NCBI GenBank assembly: GCA_039030125.1
Contig: JBCCEV010000098.1
Coordinates: 1 to 16,358 of the forward strand
Length of the DNA: 16,358 nucleotides
Direction: 5' to 3'
From: JBCCEV01 sp039030125
Lineage (GTDB): Bacteria; Pseudomonadota; Gammaproteobacteria; Ga0077536
This document shows, in pieces, positions 1 through 8,126 of the stretch (position 1 is the stretch's first letter; each line of letters opens with the position of its first letter). The translations under genes were made by a program, and so were the position numbers. The notes under the pieces are model-generated. The model did no database searches. It had not been told where the DNA came from and was given only the letters and a program-made list of their open reading frames with translations.

Positions 1-173
1 AAAATAATGAGTAGTGAATTTATTGAATGTATTTATAAACTGAACTACTGCTACTGCATGTTTGTTCAAGAAATAAATTTACTTCTCTTCAAAAATTTAC
101 TAAAACGTATTCCTCAAAAAAAAATGTCTGATTAAAGTGGATGGTATACGCTCGAGCGGGTGCAGCAAATTGG
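1..173. other. AT-rich non-coding left flank, probably not bacterial
   Basis: The first roughly 145 bases are strongly AT-rich, with a run of nine A at 116-124 and short T and A tracts. The sequence to the right is GC-rich bacterial coding DNA. I see no credible gene, RNA or transposon end here. The exact boundary with bacterial DNA is uncertain. The DadA-like reading frame still fits its family down to about position 175, and the composition has clearly changed by about 145. The segment could be eukaryotic sequence joined by assembly or integration, or an AT-rich bacterial accessory insertion. I favour the first because the right end of the window also carries eukaryote-like sequence. Confidence 0.5.
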
Positions 174-422
174 GGGCAAGGCGTTAAGCCTAATGAGGAG
201 CGCCGAGTCTTCACGCCCAACGGTTCGGAGTACTTGGCGGAGGACACCAGGTTCATTCCACGGGCTGGCTTGGGAAGCATGGATCATCCCGCCGTTCGCG
301 AAACTGGTTTCTAATCCCGGGCCGTCATTCGATTCGATAACCACGACGTCGACGCCTTGGCGGCGTAGGTAGTGCGCGGTTGATACGCCCAGTAATCCGG
401 CTCCAATAACAATCGCTTTCAT
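174..422 (-). CDS. D-amino-acid dehydrogenase (DadA-like) FAD oxidoreductase, N-terminal fragment only
   Basis: DadA-family flavoenzymes oxidatively deaminate D-amino acids and feed electrons to the respiratory chain. The fragment begins with a Rossmann FAD-binding motif GAGLLG (residues 7-12) ending in an acidic residue at E30. The family motif LETSFANGG follows (37-45), then a stretch resembling the DadA 'APW..PG' segment (about 52-59). DadA proteins are usually a little over 400 residues. Here family resemblance ends near residue 83 (RLNALP), and the same frame runs only 13 more unrelated residues to a stop at 132. The 3' three quarters are therefore missing, cut off where the sequence turns AT-rich. 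The ATG at 420-422 has no strong ribosome binding site. It lies beyond the HU terminator, so it is probably transcribed separately. A related FAD-dependent amino-acid oxidase is possible. Confidence 0.75.
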
Positions 423-493
423 GGCGCGATTGTATTGTCCATCGCCCCGAAGCGACAGGGACGATTAAGGTGGGGAAGGGGCTTGAGGAAAAT

Positions 494-519
494 GAGGGCG
501 CTCAGGAAAGGGCGCCCTC
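494..519 (-). terminator. Rho-independent terminator downstream of the HU-family gene
   Basis: A perfect 8-bp inverted repeat (GAGGGCGC at 494-501, GCGCCCTC at 512-519) with a 10-nt loop sits 14 nt beyond the HU stop codon. On the minus strand the stem is followed by ATTTTCC, a short U tract. Position, GC-rich stem and U tract fit an intrinsic terminator, though the tract is modest. Confidence 0.7.
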
Positions 520-532
520 GTTCGAAAGTTAT

Positions 533-868
533 TTAAGCGACAACGTCTTTGATAGCTTTCATCGCAGTCGCACGAACAGACAAGCTGGCAGGTCGAGCCT
601 CTACCTTCACCATTTCACCTGTGAATGGATTGCGTGCCATGCCCGCTTTACGGGCCGCACGCTGCGCACGCTTTAACTTAACGCCAAGCTCAGGGACCGT
701 AAATTCCCCAGAACCACGAGCAACCAAATGGCGCGCGGCAAGGTCCTTAGTGGCGGCAAGGACAGCTTGAACTTCTTTTCGAGACATACCCACTTCTTCA
801 GCGATAGCGGTGAGAATCTGGGTTTTCGTTTGTTTTTCCTTAATTGCTTTGGGTTTAGCTGTACTCAT
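533..868 (-). CDS. HU/IHF-family DNA-binding protein
   Basis: Small basic histone-like protein that bends and compacts DNA as a dimer in the nucleoid. It has 111 residues against about 90 for classical HU. The extra length is a lysine-rich N-terminal tail (about residues 1-14) and slightly longer arms. The helical part covers about 15-48, with TKTQILTAIAEEVGMSRKEV typical of HU. The DNA-binding arm carries the diagnostic RNPFTGE (79-85), including the proline that intercalates between base pairs. Longer HU paralogues of this kind are familiar from Xanthomonas-like and other gammaproteobacteria; I recognise the family but not a specific gene name. The ATG is preceded by a strong ribosome binding site (GGGAGGATG). 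The gene is monocistronic, with a hairpin upstream of its leader and a terminator behind it. Confidence 0.9.
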   Translation of the reverse strand: MSTAKPKAIKEKQTKTQILTAIAEEVGMSRKEVQAVLAATKDLAARHLVARGSGEFTVPELGVKLKRAQRAARKAGMARNPFTGEMVKVEARPASLSVRATAMKAIKDVVA

Positions 869-911
869 TCATCCTCCCTCGCAGGGTGTCTTTTATGTTT
901 TCTGCAAAATG

Positions 912-930
912 CCCGGGCGTTGCTCCCGGG
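912..930 (-). terminator. Hairpin after the glycan operon, possible terminator
   Basis: CCCGGG (912-917) and CCCGGG (925-930) form a 6-bp GC-only stem around a 7-nt loop. On the minus strand it is followed by CATTTTGC. It lies about 90 nt past the stop of the last gene of the six-gene operon and upstream of the HU start. It may separate the two transcripts. Both arms are self-complementary, so chance is a possibility, and the U tract is short. Confidence 0.45.
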
Positions 931-1020
931 ACCAGCGCCAAGATTGACGGTTACACCGACCGGTGAGTCGGCGACTATAAACGTCCCCGGAGGATTTGAA
1001 CATCTTGACAGCGCGCGATG

Positions 1021-2613
1021 TTAGGGGGTCATGTTTTGCTCACCCCGAAGGCTCTTAATATCGACCTTGCCGAGTAAGCTTATGACATGCGCATCGTCAC
1101 CATCGGGGTGTAAATAAGCGACATCGAGAACCTCAACGGCATCATCGATCAGGTGAAACGGATACATCGGAGAATAACCATCGGCAGGCCAACTCGTGAT
1201 CGCCATCATGAATACATAAGGGCACTTTTCGATCGCTTCGTAAAGTTTCTCAACGCCCTCGCCCGGCGGTGGTGGCAAGCGTGCCACGCGCTTGGCGTTC
1301 AACAACACCATGGGCGGTGTTGTGGTAGTAATACAAGAAGAAGCCGGCACAAACTCACCCAGCGTTTTCATTGACTCAAGCATACGTTGGACAATCTCCA
1401 TGTCCCTATAGGCGTCCTGAGGCCGTCCCGTCCGATACCACTGCGGCGTTTTCGCAAACTCCGCTAGCTCGGTGTTGTGCGTCACCGCTGTTGTTTCCAG
1501 TATGTAAGCAGTCGTCGGTCCGCAGACCAAAGCGAGCGAACCAAGCACCGCGGCGGCGGCATATGCGGGCGCTCGGGCTAATCGTGCCCAGGCAAAAATC
1601 TGAGATAAGCCAAATAGTGAATAGGCTAACCACAGCGGCAGTACTACCAACAAAAATCGGGCGAAATGATTTGGATACGGCCAAACGAAAATGATAAATA
1701 GGTAAGCGGTAAAGTAGTACGCGTCATAACAACCGCGAGTGAGGCGACGTACCAAGCCGATTGCCGCCACCACAGATAGGCCGGTGATAACCACTTGAGT
1801 GGATGGCAAAGCGATGAAATCAAAACTCAGAAACGTATGGACCGGGAGCGCACTGAGGTTGATAACGATCTGCTCTAATCCCAATTCCAGCGATTGTTGG
1901 ATACCACCTCTTGAAAACGAATTTAAATAGCTCGCCTCGAACCCCGCGACTAATTTAATCGATTGCCACGCAGCCAAGGGGAAAATTGCGAGCAGCGGAA
2001 CAGCGAACAGTCGGCGCCCGCCAGTTCGTTGCAGCCAGAACAAAATCAACGCCGCAATCGCAGCCACGCCTGCGCTACGGGCAACCGCGCTTAACCCAAC
2101 AATGAGCGCGGCGATCAAAAAACGCCGGTCGGCTAGTTTGTCGTTCGCCAGCAACACGATGGCAATGAAAGTAAGCAACATATAGAGCTGCTCGCTAAAA
2201 ACACCCATTAGATGCAGGAGGGTAGTGGGTAACAGGCCAACAATAGCCACTAATAACCCGCTTGATAGCAAGCTCACGCTTTCGCGGCGGAGCCAATAAA
2301 ACAGATACACAAGCGCGCCATACTGAAACAGCGCACCAATCAGGTAGCTCATCTGCGGTGCTTCCGAGCCGCCGCCCAGCAGACCTAGCATCATGGGATA
2401 GAGAGGCGGAAACGCGTATTCGCTCAATAAAAACTCGAACAACTCGTGGGACAAGGGACGATACGGCGAAAATACGTCCGCCAGCAGGAGATAGACGGCG
2501 GAGTCAAAAATATTGCCGATATATCCCGAGCGCACGCATATCCAGCCGTAGACCGGGAGGACGCAAATACCCCCAACGGCGATAGCGAGGCCGTGCTTTA
2601 GGGTGTTGTTCAC
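1021..2613 (-). CDS. Polytopic membrane protein, GT-C (PMT/ArnT-like) glycosyltransferase fold
   Basis: This 530-residue protein has around ten or more hydrophobic segments over residues 1-380, then a soluble C-terminal part (about 380-530). GT-C enzymes transfer sugars from polyprenyl-phosphate donors at the periplasmic face of the inner membrane. Their first extracytoplasmic loop holds acidic catalytic residues. Here that loop reads GNIFDSAVYLLLAD, with D37 and D46 as candidates, followed by PPLYPMMLGLL (about 69-79). I see no motif that fixes donor or acceptor. The start is GTG at 2613-2611, overlapping the Sir2 stop by 4 nt (GTGA), which suggests translational coupling. It is the last gene of the operon. 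Surface-glycan modification is inferred from the neighbouring GT4 and ligase genes. An uncharacterised membrane protein without transferase activity cannot be excluded. Confidence 0.7.
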   Translation of the reverse strand: MNNTLKHGLAIAVGGICVLPVYGWICVRSGYIGNIFDSAVYLLLADVFSPYRPLSHELFEFLLSEYAFPPLYPMMLGLLGGGSEAPQMSYLIGALFQYGALVYLFYWLRRESVSLLSSGLLVAIVGLLPTTLLHLMGVFSEQLYMLLTFIAIVLLANDKLADRRFLIAALIVGLSAVARSAGVAAIAALILFWLQRTGGRRLFAVPLLAIFPLAAWQSIKLVAGFEASYLNSFSRGGIQQSLELGLEQIVINLSALPVHTFLSFDFIALPSTQVVITGLSVVAAIGLVRRLTRGCYDAYYFTAYLFIIFVWPYPNHFARFLLVVLPLWLAYSLFGLSQIFAWARLARAPAYAAAAVLGSLALVCGPTTAYILETTAVTHNTELAEFAKTPQWYRTGRPQDAYRDMEIVQRMLESMKTLGEFVPASSCITTTTPPMVLLNAKRVARLPPPPGEGVEKLYEAIEKCPYVFMMAITSWPADGYSPMYPFHLIDDAVEVLDVAYLHPDGDDAHVISLLGKVDIKSLRGEQNMTP

Positions 2614-3383
2614 AGCAACCGATCGATAGCCTTTAGCGCACTCATGGCGCCAGTGGTCATACGATGGGCAACCGTGGACGAGAGAATCGTTCGCCCTGGA
2701 TTGATTTCGACGGTCGTAACCCCCTGTGCCGCCGCATCCAACACCGGGCCATGAATGTAGGGAAAGCCCGCGGAAGTGCCGATTGAAAGCACCAAATCGG
2801 GACGAGTATCAAAAGCTTTTTCGTACGCCGCTACAGCTTTGCCTGGAAGCATTTCACCGAATAAAACCACATCAGGGCGGACGACGCCGTCACAGTGCCC
2901 GCATCTTGGTGGCAGTTCGTCATACTCAAAAGACATCACAGTTAATCGAGAACCGCAATCGCAGCAATACAGCTCACGTAAGTTGCCATGCAATTCGATG
3001 AGATCTTCGCTGCCCGCGTCGCGATGGAAACCATCAACGTTTTGCGTGATCACGCACACGGAGGTCAGCGCCTGCCACTTTGCGAGGATCCGGTGGCCCT
3101 CATTCGCGCTCGCCCCACGGCATGCGCGTTCAATCTCCGCAAGATATTTCCATGTCAGCGCCGGGCTCTTCGCGAAAGTATCGATATGGAGAATTTCTTC
3201 AATCTCCATGTGTTCATCAACCACAATGTCGTTGTAAAGACCGCCAACACCCCGATAGGTAGGTAAGCCAGAATCAGCCGACATTCCGGCGCCCGTCATC
3301 ACCACAAGCCGCTGCGAGCGTTTTATTAGCGCTGCCAAAAGCTGCGCGACAAGTTCTGGATCGTTGTCGATTTCATCCATCAT
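2610..3383 (-). CDS. Sir2-family NAD-dependent protein deacylase (sirtuin)
   Basis: Sirtuins remove acyl groups from lysines using NAD+, giving nicotinamide and O-acyl-ADP-ribose. In 257 residues all core motifs are present: GAGMSADSG with PTYRG (31-44) for NAD binding, TQNVDGFH (113-120), and the catalytic histidine in LHGNL (H132). The zinc site is intact (C140, C143, C161, C164), followed by RPDVVLFGE (169-177), GTSAGF (202-207) and EINPG (226-230). The Tyr-x-x-Arg pair of desuccinylase-type sirtuins is not evident after the first motif, so acetyl or another short acyl group is the likelier substrate. I chose the ATG at 3383, which overlaps the SDR stop by 4 nt (ATGA). The open frame runs 64 codons further upstream, but that part is antisense-like shadow inside the SDR gene. 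Finding a sirtuin between an SDR and a GT-C gene is unusual. Confidence 0.93.
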   Translation of the reverse strand: MMDEIDNDPELVAQLLAALIKRSQRLVVMTGAGMSADSGLPTYRGVGGLYNDIVVDEHMEIEEILHIDTFAKSPALTWKYLAEIERACRGASANEGHRILAKWQALTSVCVITQNVDGFHRDAGSEDLIELHGNLRELYCCDCGSRLTVMSFEYDELPPRCGHCDGVVRPDVVLFGEMLPGKAVAAYEKAFDTRPDLVLSIGTSAGFPYIHGPVLDAAAQGVTTVEINPGRTILSSTVAHRMTTGAMSALKAIDRLL

Positions 3384-4186
3384 CGAGATTTTCCCCGCAA
3401 ATCCACGCGGCCAAATCGACCTCCGGCGCGGCGCGCCAGAGAATAGATAAGAGGCCTGGGAAGTATCCACGCTAGCGTGACGATTAATTTGTTGATCACG
3501 CCTGTTACATGCACACGACGCCCTCGCTGCGCGGCACGATAACCCGAGTCTGCGACCTCCGCGGCACTCATCCACAAAATTTTCGGGAGCTTAGATACCC
3601 GCTCCCGAGATCCATTCACATCGTGAAACTCACTATAAGTCAGACCTGGACAAACGCTGCATACCCGCAATCCTTGATTCTCGTATTCCGCGCCCAAGGA
3701 TTCCGAAAACGCGATCATCCAACTTTTCGTGGCGGCATACAGCGTGTTTCCAGCCGTTCCCGGCAGCAGTCCAACAACCGATGCTACGTTGATCACAATC
3801 CCACGGCGCTCGCAAAGTTGGGGCAATAAGGCATGGGTTAATTCAGCCACCGAGCCAAGCATCAAGTCTTGATAGGATTCGTGCACCTCATAGGCGCTAT
3901 CTTGGTACAAGCCCGGCAACCCGAATCCGGCGTTATTCACCAGGATCTCGGTGGTTAGCCCATGGTCGGCCAAGAACCCCGTGATGTGCGGTGAGAAACC
4001 CCGGTCACTAAGATCCAGCGGTAAGGCGTAGGCGCTAATCGCGAACCGATCCGCGAGCCGGCTGGCGATTTCCGCCAGACGTTCGGCGCGTCGAGCAATC
4101 AGAACGACATCTTTGCCCTCGCGCGCCATAACCTCAGCAAATGCAAGTCCGATACCGGCACTGGCGCCTGTCACGACGGCAACCAT
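3380..4186 (-). CDS. Classical short-chain dehydrogenase/reductase (SDR)
   Basis: NAD(P)-dependent oxidoreductase with a Rossmann fold, 268 residues. The cofactor motif TGASAGIG is at 6-13, NNAG at 84-87, the catalytic serine at S136, and Y150 and K154 in the YAATK active-site motif. The PG segment after strand 6 is at 180-181. The RR pair near the second strand (R32, R33) suggests NADP preference. Residues 225-255 are hydrophobic and followed by a basic tail, so the C-terminus may touch the membrane. The substrate cannot be read from sequence. The start abuts the stop of the ArnT-like gene with no gap, and the stop overlaps the Sir2 start. Operon context suggests action on a sugar, lipid or polyprenol intermediate of the surface glycan, which is inference. 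Confidence 0.88.
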   Translation of the reverse strand: MVAVVTGASAGIGLAFAEVMAREGKDVVLIARRAERLAEIASRLADRFAISAYALPLDLSDRGFSPHITGFLADHGLTTEILVNNAGFGLPGLYQDSAYEVHESYQDLMLGSVAELTHALLPQLCERRGIVINVASVVGLLPGTAGNTLYAATKSWMIAFSESLGAEYENQGLRVCSVCPGLTYSEFHDVNGSRERVSKLPKILWMSAAEVADSGYRAAQRGRRVHVTGVINKLIVTLAWILPRPLIYSLARRAGGRFGRVDLRGKSR

Positions 4187-5578
4187 CTACGGTACTCGAC
4201 GCCTGGCCAGCTTCATTTTTTTTGTCTCACATATCACCGTGTACGGCGAATCCTCGAGGAATGCCCGTCCACGCGAGCCCTGTCCAATCAATAGGTATTG
4301 ATAGGGATCGGCGCGGTGGAATTCAGCAAATGTGTAGTTGCGAGACTCAATTCCGAGATAGAAGTAACTCCAGTCACGGTGGGTATTCTGCCGTCTTGGT
4401 TGCGTAAGGGATATTGCCATTGCATCGACTGCCGCTAGGGCCTTGATGCTAGAAGCATGCTCTTCGAAGCAAACAATTTCGCGATTGATGTCGTGACGAT
4501 TATTGATGCCGTACGAAAGCGCGAAACCGATCACGACAACAGCCAACACACCGCTGGTGGGCAGCAACGGTAGCCTCGGGAAGAGGTGCATAAGGCCCAG
4601 CGCTGCAAGACCGCCGAGGGCAGGCAAGGCAGGATAAAGATAGCGGATATCGTGATCAGGTTTGACGATCCCGACGAGCAACATAATGCCCACCCAGGCG
4701 GCAAGCCACTGACCGATCCGATTCTCTTGATGCCTGCGCTGCCGCCCGATTAAGCTGACAACTGCACCCATGATCATGAAGGGTAGCCAAGGCCAATACC
4801 GGCGCAGCGGTTTTTCGAAATACTCCAAGGCGACCGAATTCCAAAATGATAAACCGGGATTCGATGACGCCCTGGAAAAATCCGACGTCAACTCCAGCAA
4901 CGGTTGCCAGCCGTGTTGAACAATCAAAATCCCATACCAACATAGCGGAGGCAGAAGAAAAATAGCGGTCCAGGCTCGGATTTCGATGAATTTTCTTTCT
5001 CGAACCAAAAGCCGATGCGCGATCAATACCGGCAATATGAGGAGCGCGGCGGGACCTTTGGCCAGCAGACCAAACGAGAGCCCAATAAACAACGAACAAT
5101 TTGCCCAACGCTTCGGAAGATTCAACCACCCGAGCACGACTAATAGCATCCCCACGCTCATCATTGCGTCGGTGCGGATGGTCGTCGTGAACTGGATAAA
5201 GGTGCTGTTACTGAGGACCACAAACGCCGCGATAACGCCATGTAGGGGCGAGAGCGCACGGGCGGTAATGGCATAGGTAAGCAGCACGATCGCGATACCC
5301 GATAGGCGTGTTCCAAGGGTCGCGGCGAAGCCATTGATTCCAAACAGCTCCATTGATAACGCCGCGGTGACAAAGGTCAGTGGCGGTTTCAGCAGGTACG
5401 CCCGCTCGTCTAGAAAAATCGAAGCGAATGAACCAGCTTCCAGCATCTCCCTCGCGAGCGCCGCGTAGAAGACCGATGTTGCGTGCAGTTCCTCAACGGT
5501 GGAACCGACAAACAGAACGAACGTCGCACTAACGAGTATCAGCGCGCTCGCAAATCGTTTTTCTGCGATAGCATCCAC
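4187..5578 (-). CDS. ArnT/PMT-like GT-C glycosyltransferase
   Basis: Integral membrane transferase resembling the ArnT/dolichyl-phosphate-mannose mannosyltransferase (PMT_2) family, which moves a sugar from a polyprenyl-phosphate donor to lipid A, glycan or protein in the periplasm. The first loop after the N-terminal membrane helix reads VEELHATSVFYAALAREML (28-46), matching the family's acidic-pair and AREM block, and KPPL follows (64-67). E29/E30 stand where the catalytic Asp-Glu pair usually lies. About ten further hydrophobic segments run to about residue 370, then a short soluble tail. I chose GTG at 5578, which shares one base with the WaaL stop (TAGTG) and gives 463 residues with a normal family N-terminus. 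The open frame continues 39 codons upstream inside waaL, with poor resemblance. The ribosome binding site is weak, so coupling to the upstream gene is likely. Confidence 0.83.
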   Translation of the reverse strand: MDAIAEKRFASALILVSATFVLFVGSTVEELHATSVFYAALAREMLEAGSFASIFLDERAYLLKPPLTFVTAALSMELFGINGFAATLGTRLSGIAIVLLTYAITARALSPLHGVIAAFVVLSNSTFIQFTTTIRTDAMMSVGMLLVVLGWLNLPKRWANCSLFIGLSFGLLAKGPAALLILPVLIAHRLLVRERKFIEIRAWTAIFLLPPLCWYGILIVQHGWQPLLELTSDFSRASSNPGLSFWNSVALEYFEKPLRRYWPWLPFMIMGAVVSLIGRQRRHQENRIGQWLAAWVGIMLLVGIVKPDHDIRYLYPALPALGGLAALGLMHLFPRLPLLPTSGVLAVVVIGFALSYGINNRHDINREIVCFEEHASSIKALAAVDAMAISLTQPRRQNTHRDWSYFYLGIESRNYTFAEFHRADPYQYLLIGQGSRGRAFLEDSPYTVICETKKMKLARRRVP

Positions 5579-6807
5579 TAAGACGAGGTTCCGGTGCTTC
5601 GACACCCTCCGACACCTAGCGCGACGGTTATCCAACACAACGTGGCCCAGTAAGAACCATAGAAGGCCATATGAGAATTGACCGGCAACCAACAAACGAG
5701 GGCGGCGAGTATCGCAGAACGGGCAGCCGTTGTGGCGCTAGCGCGAGTCGTGAGAAAAATGCGCAGTATCAAACCGCTTGCGATCAAATACCCCAGCAGG
5801 CCCAACCCTCCGCTTTCGGCGGCAACTTCGGCAATGAACAAATGCGGATGGGTCTGACCGCGCTCCGACCAAAAGTCGCTGTCGCTCGCGTAGCGTTCGT
5901 ACACATGGCGAAACCCCCTCGGACCAACTCCAAGTATCGGGTTGTCAGCAAACATTGCCCCGGCGGTCCGCCACAAGCTCAACCGGTAGCCGGAAGCTTC
6001 ATCAATGTTAGGCGCGCCACTAACAATGTCGGAGACGCTCCCCATACGTTGACCGAGACGGTCATCCGTGGCGAGTACCCCGGCCGTTATTGCAATAACA
6101 CCAACGATCATCGCCACTTCTTTTAATGCACTCCGCCGATCTTTTCGATGTTCGGCTATGGCCGCGAGAAATATCGTTAAGACGATAGCGAACATGAGCC
6201 ACCCGCTCCGCTTGAGCGAGAACAGCAGTACGATCAGGACCGGGAAAACACTTAAGCCGCGCGGGGCCCAGTGACCAAACATTTGCCACATTAGCCACAA
6301 ATAAAACGGGCTTAAAGCGGCCACCACCAAGCCCAAGCGCTGTCGCGGATAGAAAGCGCCCAGCAATGGGCCGCCCTCGTAAACGTATCCAAAAACGTCC
6401 ACCGCAAAGACCAGTTGGATTAACGCGTCCGCTACCCAGAAGGCGATTAGCGTTGCCAGCAAAGTCATAAACCAGCGCTGTTCATGCTCGAACGCGAACG
6501 CCGCTGCGACAATTGCAAGCGGAAAAAAATGGAGGTAGGAAATGGTGGTCTCAAAGGCATGCTGTTTTTCGATCGCAAAAGCGCTCGACAACAACATCGG
6601 AATCCATATGGCGAAGAAGATGAGCACAATATCGCGAAAGTACGGTTCGCTGATTTGTCGACGAAAATTACGAGCGAAATATAGGGCTCCAGCGAGACAC
6701 AGTGCCGCGCTCCCATAATGAACGCCGTTCTTTGTTTGCAGCAGAAATATTGTGATCAGCAGAACAATGCCGAGCCACCCTGAAGGCTTCGCCAAAGCGC
6801 CAACCAT
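5578..6807 (-). CDS. O-antigen ligase family protein (Wzy_C domain)
   Basis: Polytopic inner-membrane protein of 409 residues with about ten to twelve hydrophobic segments. The family includes WaaL, which joins undecaprenyl-linked O-antigen to lipid A-core, and Wzy polymerases. The Wzy_C signature covers about 160-340: an arginine after the central helix (LFSLKRSGWL, R200), NPILGVGPRGF (289-299), then a large periplasmic loop with QTHPHLFIAEVAAESGG (318-334), where H320 or H322 and the acidic E333 block fit the conserved loop. The ATG at 6807 overlaps the GT4 stop by one base (TAATG). A start 10 codons upstream is open but unnecessary. Ligase against polymerase cannot be decided here, because no flippase or other Wzx/Wzy partner lies in the window. 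Confidence 0.85.
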   Translation of the reverse strand: MVGALAKPSGWLGIVLLITIFLLQTKNGVHYGSAALCLAGALYFARNFRRQISEPYFRDIVLIFFAIWIPMLLSSAFAIEKQHAFETTISYLHFFPLAIVAAAFAFEHEQRWFMTLLATLIAFWVADALIQLVFAVDVFGYVYEGGPLLGAFYPRQRLGLVVAALSPFYLWLMWQMFGHWAPRGLSVFPVLIVLLFSLKRSGWLMFAIVLTIFLAAIAEHRKDRRSALKEVAMIVGVIAITAGVLATDDRLGQRMGSVSDIVSGAPNIDEASGYRLSLWRTAGAMFADNPILGVGPRGFRHVYERYASDSDFWSERGQTHPHLFIAEVAAESGGLGLLGYLIASGLILRIFLTTRASATTAARSAILAALVCWLPVNSHMAFYGSYWATLCWITVALGVGGCRSTGTSS

Positions 6808-7865
6808 TAGCGCGTTGTGTCTTGAGCGTTCTTGCACATCTTTTCGTAAAGACTAATGTATCTTGGAACGACAACATCAGCGCTGTAGCGGCTGGTGAAC
6901 AGCGCTGCTGCATTTCGTGCCCGCTCAGAACGAGCAGCCGGATCACGGCACGCGCTTTTCATGGCTACCAGCAAACTATCGAAATCGTCGCTGGCGGCGA
7001 AGTACGCATTTTCGCTACTCAAGATTTCACTCGGGCCGTGGGTATTAGTCGTCACAATTGGGATACCGCAAGCCATCGCCTCCAAAACCACGATCCCAAA
7101 CGGCTCATCGCGAGACGGCAATATGAAGAGATCACCACCGCGAACAAATTCCGCAACGTTGTCGATCCAACCGCAGAATTCAACATGTTGAGCTATCGAC
7201 AGCGTTTCTGCGAGGTCCCTTAGCGTCCTTTTTTGCTCACCATCTCCCGCCAGACTTAGCCGGGCATCCAAACCCTCATGAACCAGCGCTGCGAACGCTC
7301 GCAGTAGGAGATCGTATCCCTTCTTCTCAACAAATCGCCCAAGGCTAACCATATGTAATGGGCCATCGACGACGCCTTTGGGATCTTGCACGGCAAGAGG
7401 AGAAAAATGAGGTATTTCATGAAGGCGCGACGGCGCGATCTGTTGATCACTTAGGTAATGGAACTGGCGGGACGTCGGAACCACGAAGTGATCGACATCC
7501 GCGTAGTATTTAAGAGCAATGTAATTGTGGCTGTTGGTGATCGTCGGGATCCCTTCCCTTTTTGCTTGTGGCGCAGCGATATGGGACGCGCGGGCTAGAT
7601 GAGTATGGACAACATCGGGCTGACACCGTCGTAGCAAATTGCGCACCTTTCGCTTAGCGTACCAATCCCAATTGCCACGCACTCGGACAACTTCCAGACG
7701 CAGTAATTGTTGATCACATCGACTGAAGTGTCTGCTGGATCCAGCATCGGGCTGGAGGATGACCGTGGTCGGGTGGCCGCGTTCGGTTAACCCCGCGACC
7801 AGGTCGACACAATGTCGTTCGGCGCCACCGAATTGCTTTGCGAGCATTACGTGGCAACTGTGCAC
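6807..7865 (-). CDS. GT4-family glycosyltransferase (WaaG/PimA-like fold)
   Basis: Cytoplasmic GT-B retaining glycosyltransferase of 352 residues, using an activated sugar to extend a lipopolysaccharide core or related glycan. The N-terminal acceptor domain opens with GGAERH (13-18), the usual GT4 glycine-rich loop. The C-terminal domain holds SLGRFVEKKGYD (174-185), with the R and K that bind the donor phosphates, and the EX7E motif EPFGIVVLE (E254, E262). The GTG at 7865 is the most upstream possible start, because an in-frame TAG lies four codons above it. A weaker alternative is the ATG at codon 7. It is the first gene of the six-gene overlapping operon. The 120 nt between it and tRNA-Ser must hold the operon promoter, but I could not pick a convincing one. 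Confidence 0.9.
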   Translation of the reverse strand: MHSCHVMLAKQFGGAERHCVDLVAGLTERGHPTTVILQPDAGSSRHFSRCDQQLLRLEVVRVRGNWDWYAKRKVRNLLRRCQPDVVHTHLARASHIAAPQAKREGIPTITNSHNYIALKYYADVDHFVVPTSRQFHYLSDQQIAPSRLHEIPHFSPLAVQDPKGVVDGPLHMVSLGRFVEKKGYDLLLRAFAALVHEGLDARLSLAGDGEQKRTLRDLAETLSIAQHVEFCGWIDNVAEFVRGGDLFILPSRDEPFGIVVLEAMACGIPIVTTNTHGPSEILSSENAYFAASDDFDSLLVAMKSACRDPAARSERARNAAALFTSRYSADVVVPRYISLYEKMCKNAQDTTR

Positions 7866-7985
7866 CGGAACGACCTATCCGCCTGGAGTAAAGAGTTTGA
7901 GATCGGTGTAGTAGATTTCCGGCCGTCGCGGATCAACTGAATTGGCCCGCGTTGGTTAATACCCACCCTTTGGCCGGATTAAGGA

Positions 7986-8076
7986 TGGCGGAGAGAGAGG
8001 GATTCGAACCCTCGATGGGCTTTTGACCCATACTCCCTTAGCAGGGGAGCGCCTTCAGCCACTCGGCCACCTCTCC
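7986..8076 (-). tRNA. tRNA-Ser (anticodon GCU)
   Basis: On the minus strand the gene begins GGAGAGGTGGCCGAGTGG and ends with the matching acceptor strand CTCTCC, discriminator G and encoded CCA (7986-7988). The anticodon stem-loop CTCCCCTGCTAAGGGAG has GCT at its centre, reading serine AGC/AGU codons. The long variable arm of a class II tRNA is present (GGGTC...AAGCCC type), and the T arm carries GGTTCGAATCC. At 91 nt with CCA it is the normal size for tRNA-Ser. Its place just downstream of csrA is the usual one in gammaproteobacteria. Confidence 0.97.
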
Positions 8077-8126
8077 GTGAATGTGTGGCCTAGGATAACT
8101 ATGGCGCGTCTGCCGGTAAAGCGTCG

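Noticed and set aside
912..975. Riboswitch or structured RNA before HU
   Set aside because: Only two short GC hairpins are visible (912-930 and CCGAC/GTCGG near 957-977), with no known riboswitch core.
1153..1694. Plus-strand open frames opposite the GT-C gene
   Set aside because: They are arginine- and histidine-rich antisense shadows with no ribosome binding site or family resemblance.
3384..3575. 64-residue N-terminal extension of the Sir2 frame
   Set aside because: It is arginine- and cysteine-rich, lies wholly inside the SDR gene and has no sirtuin resemblance; the ATGA overlap start is better.
5579..5695. 39-codon N-terminal extension of the ArnT-like protein
   Set aside because: It overlaps the waaL 3' end in another frame, and family resemblance begins after the GTG at 5,578.
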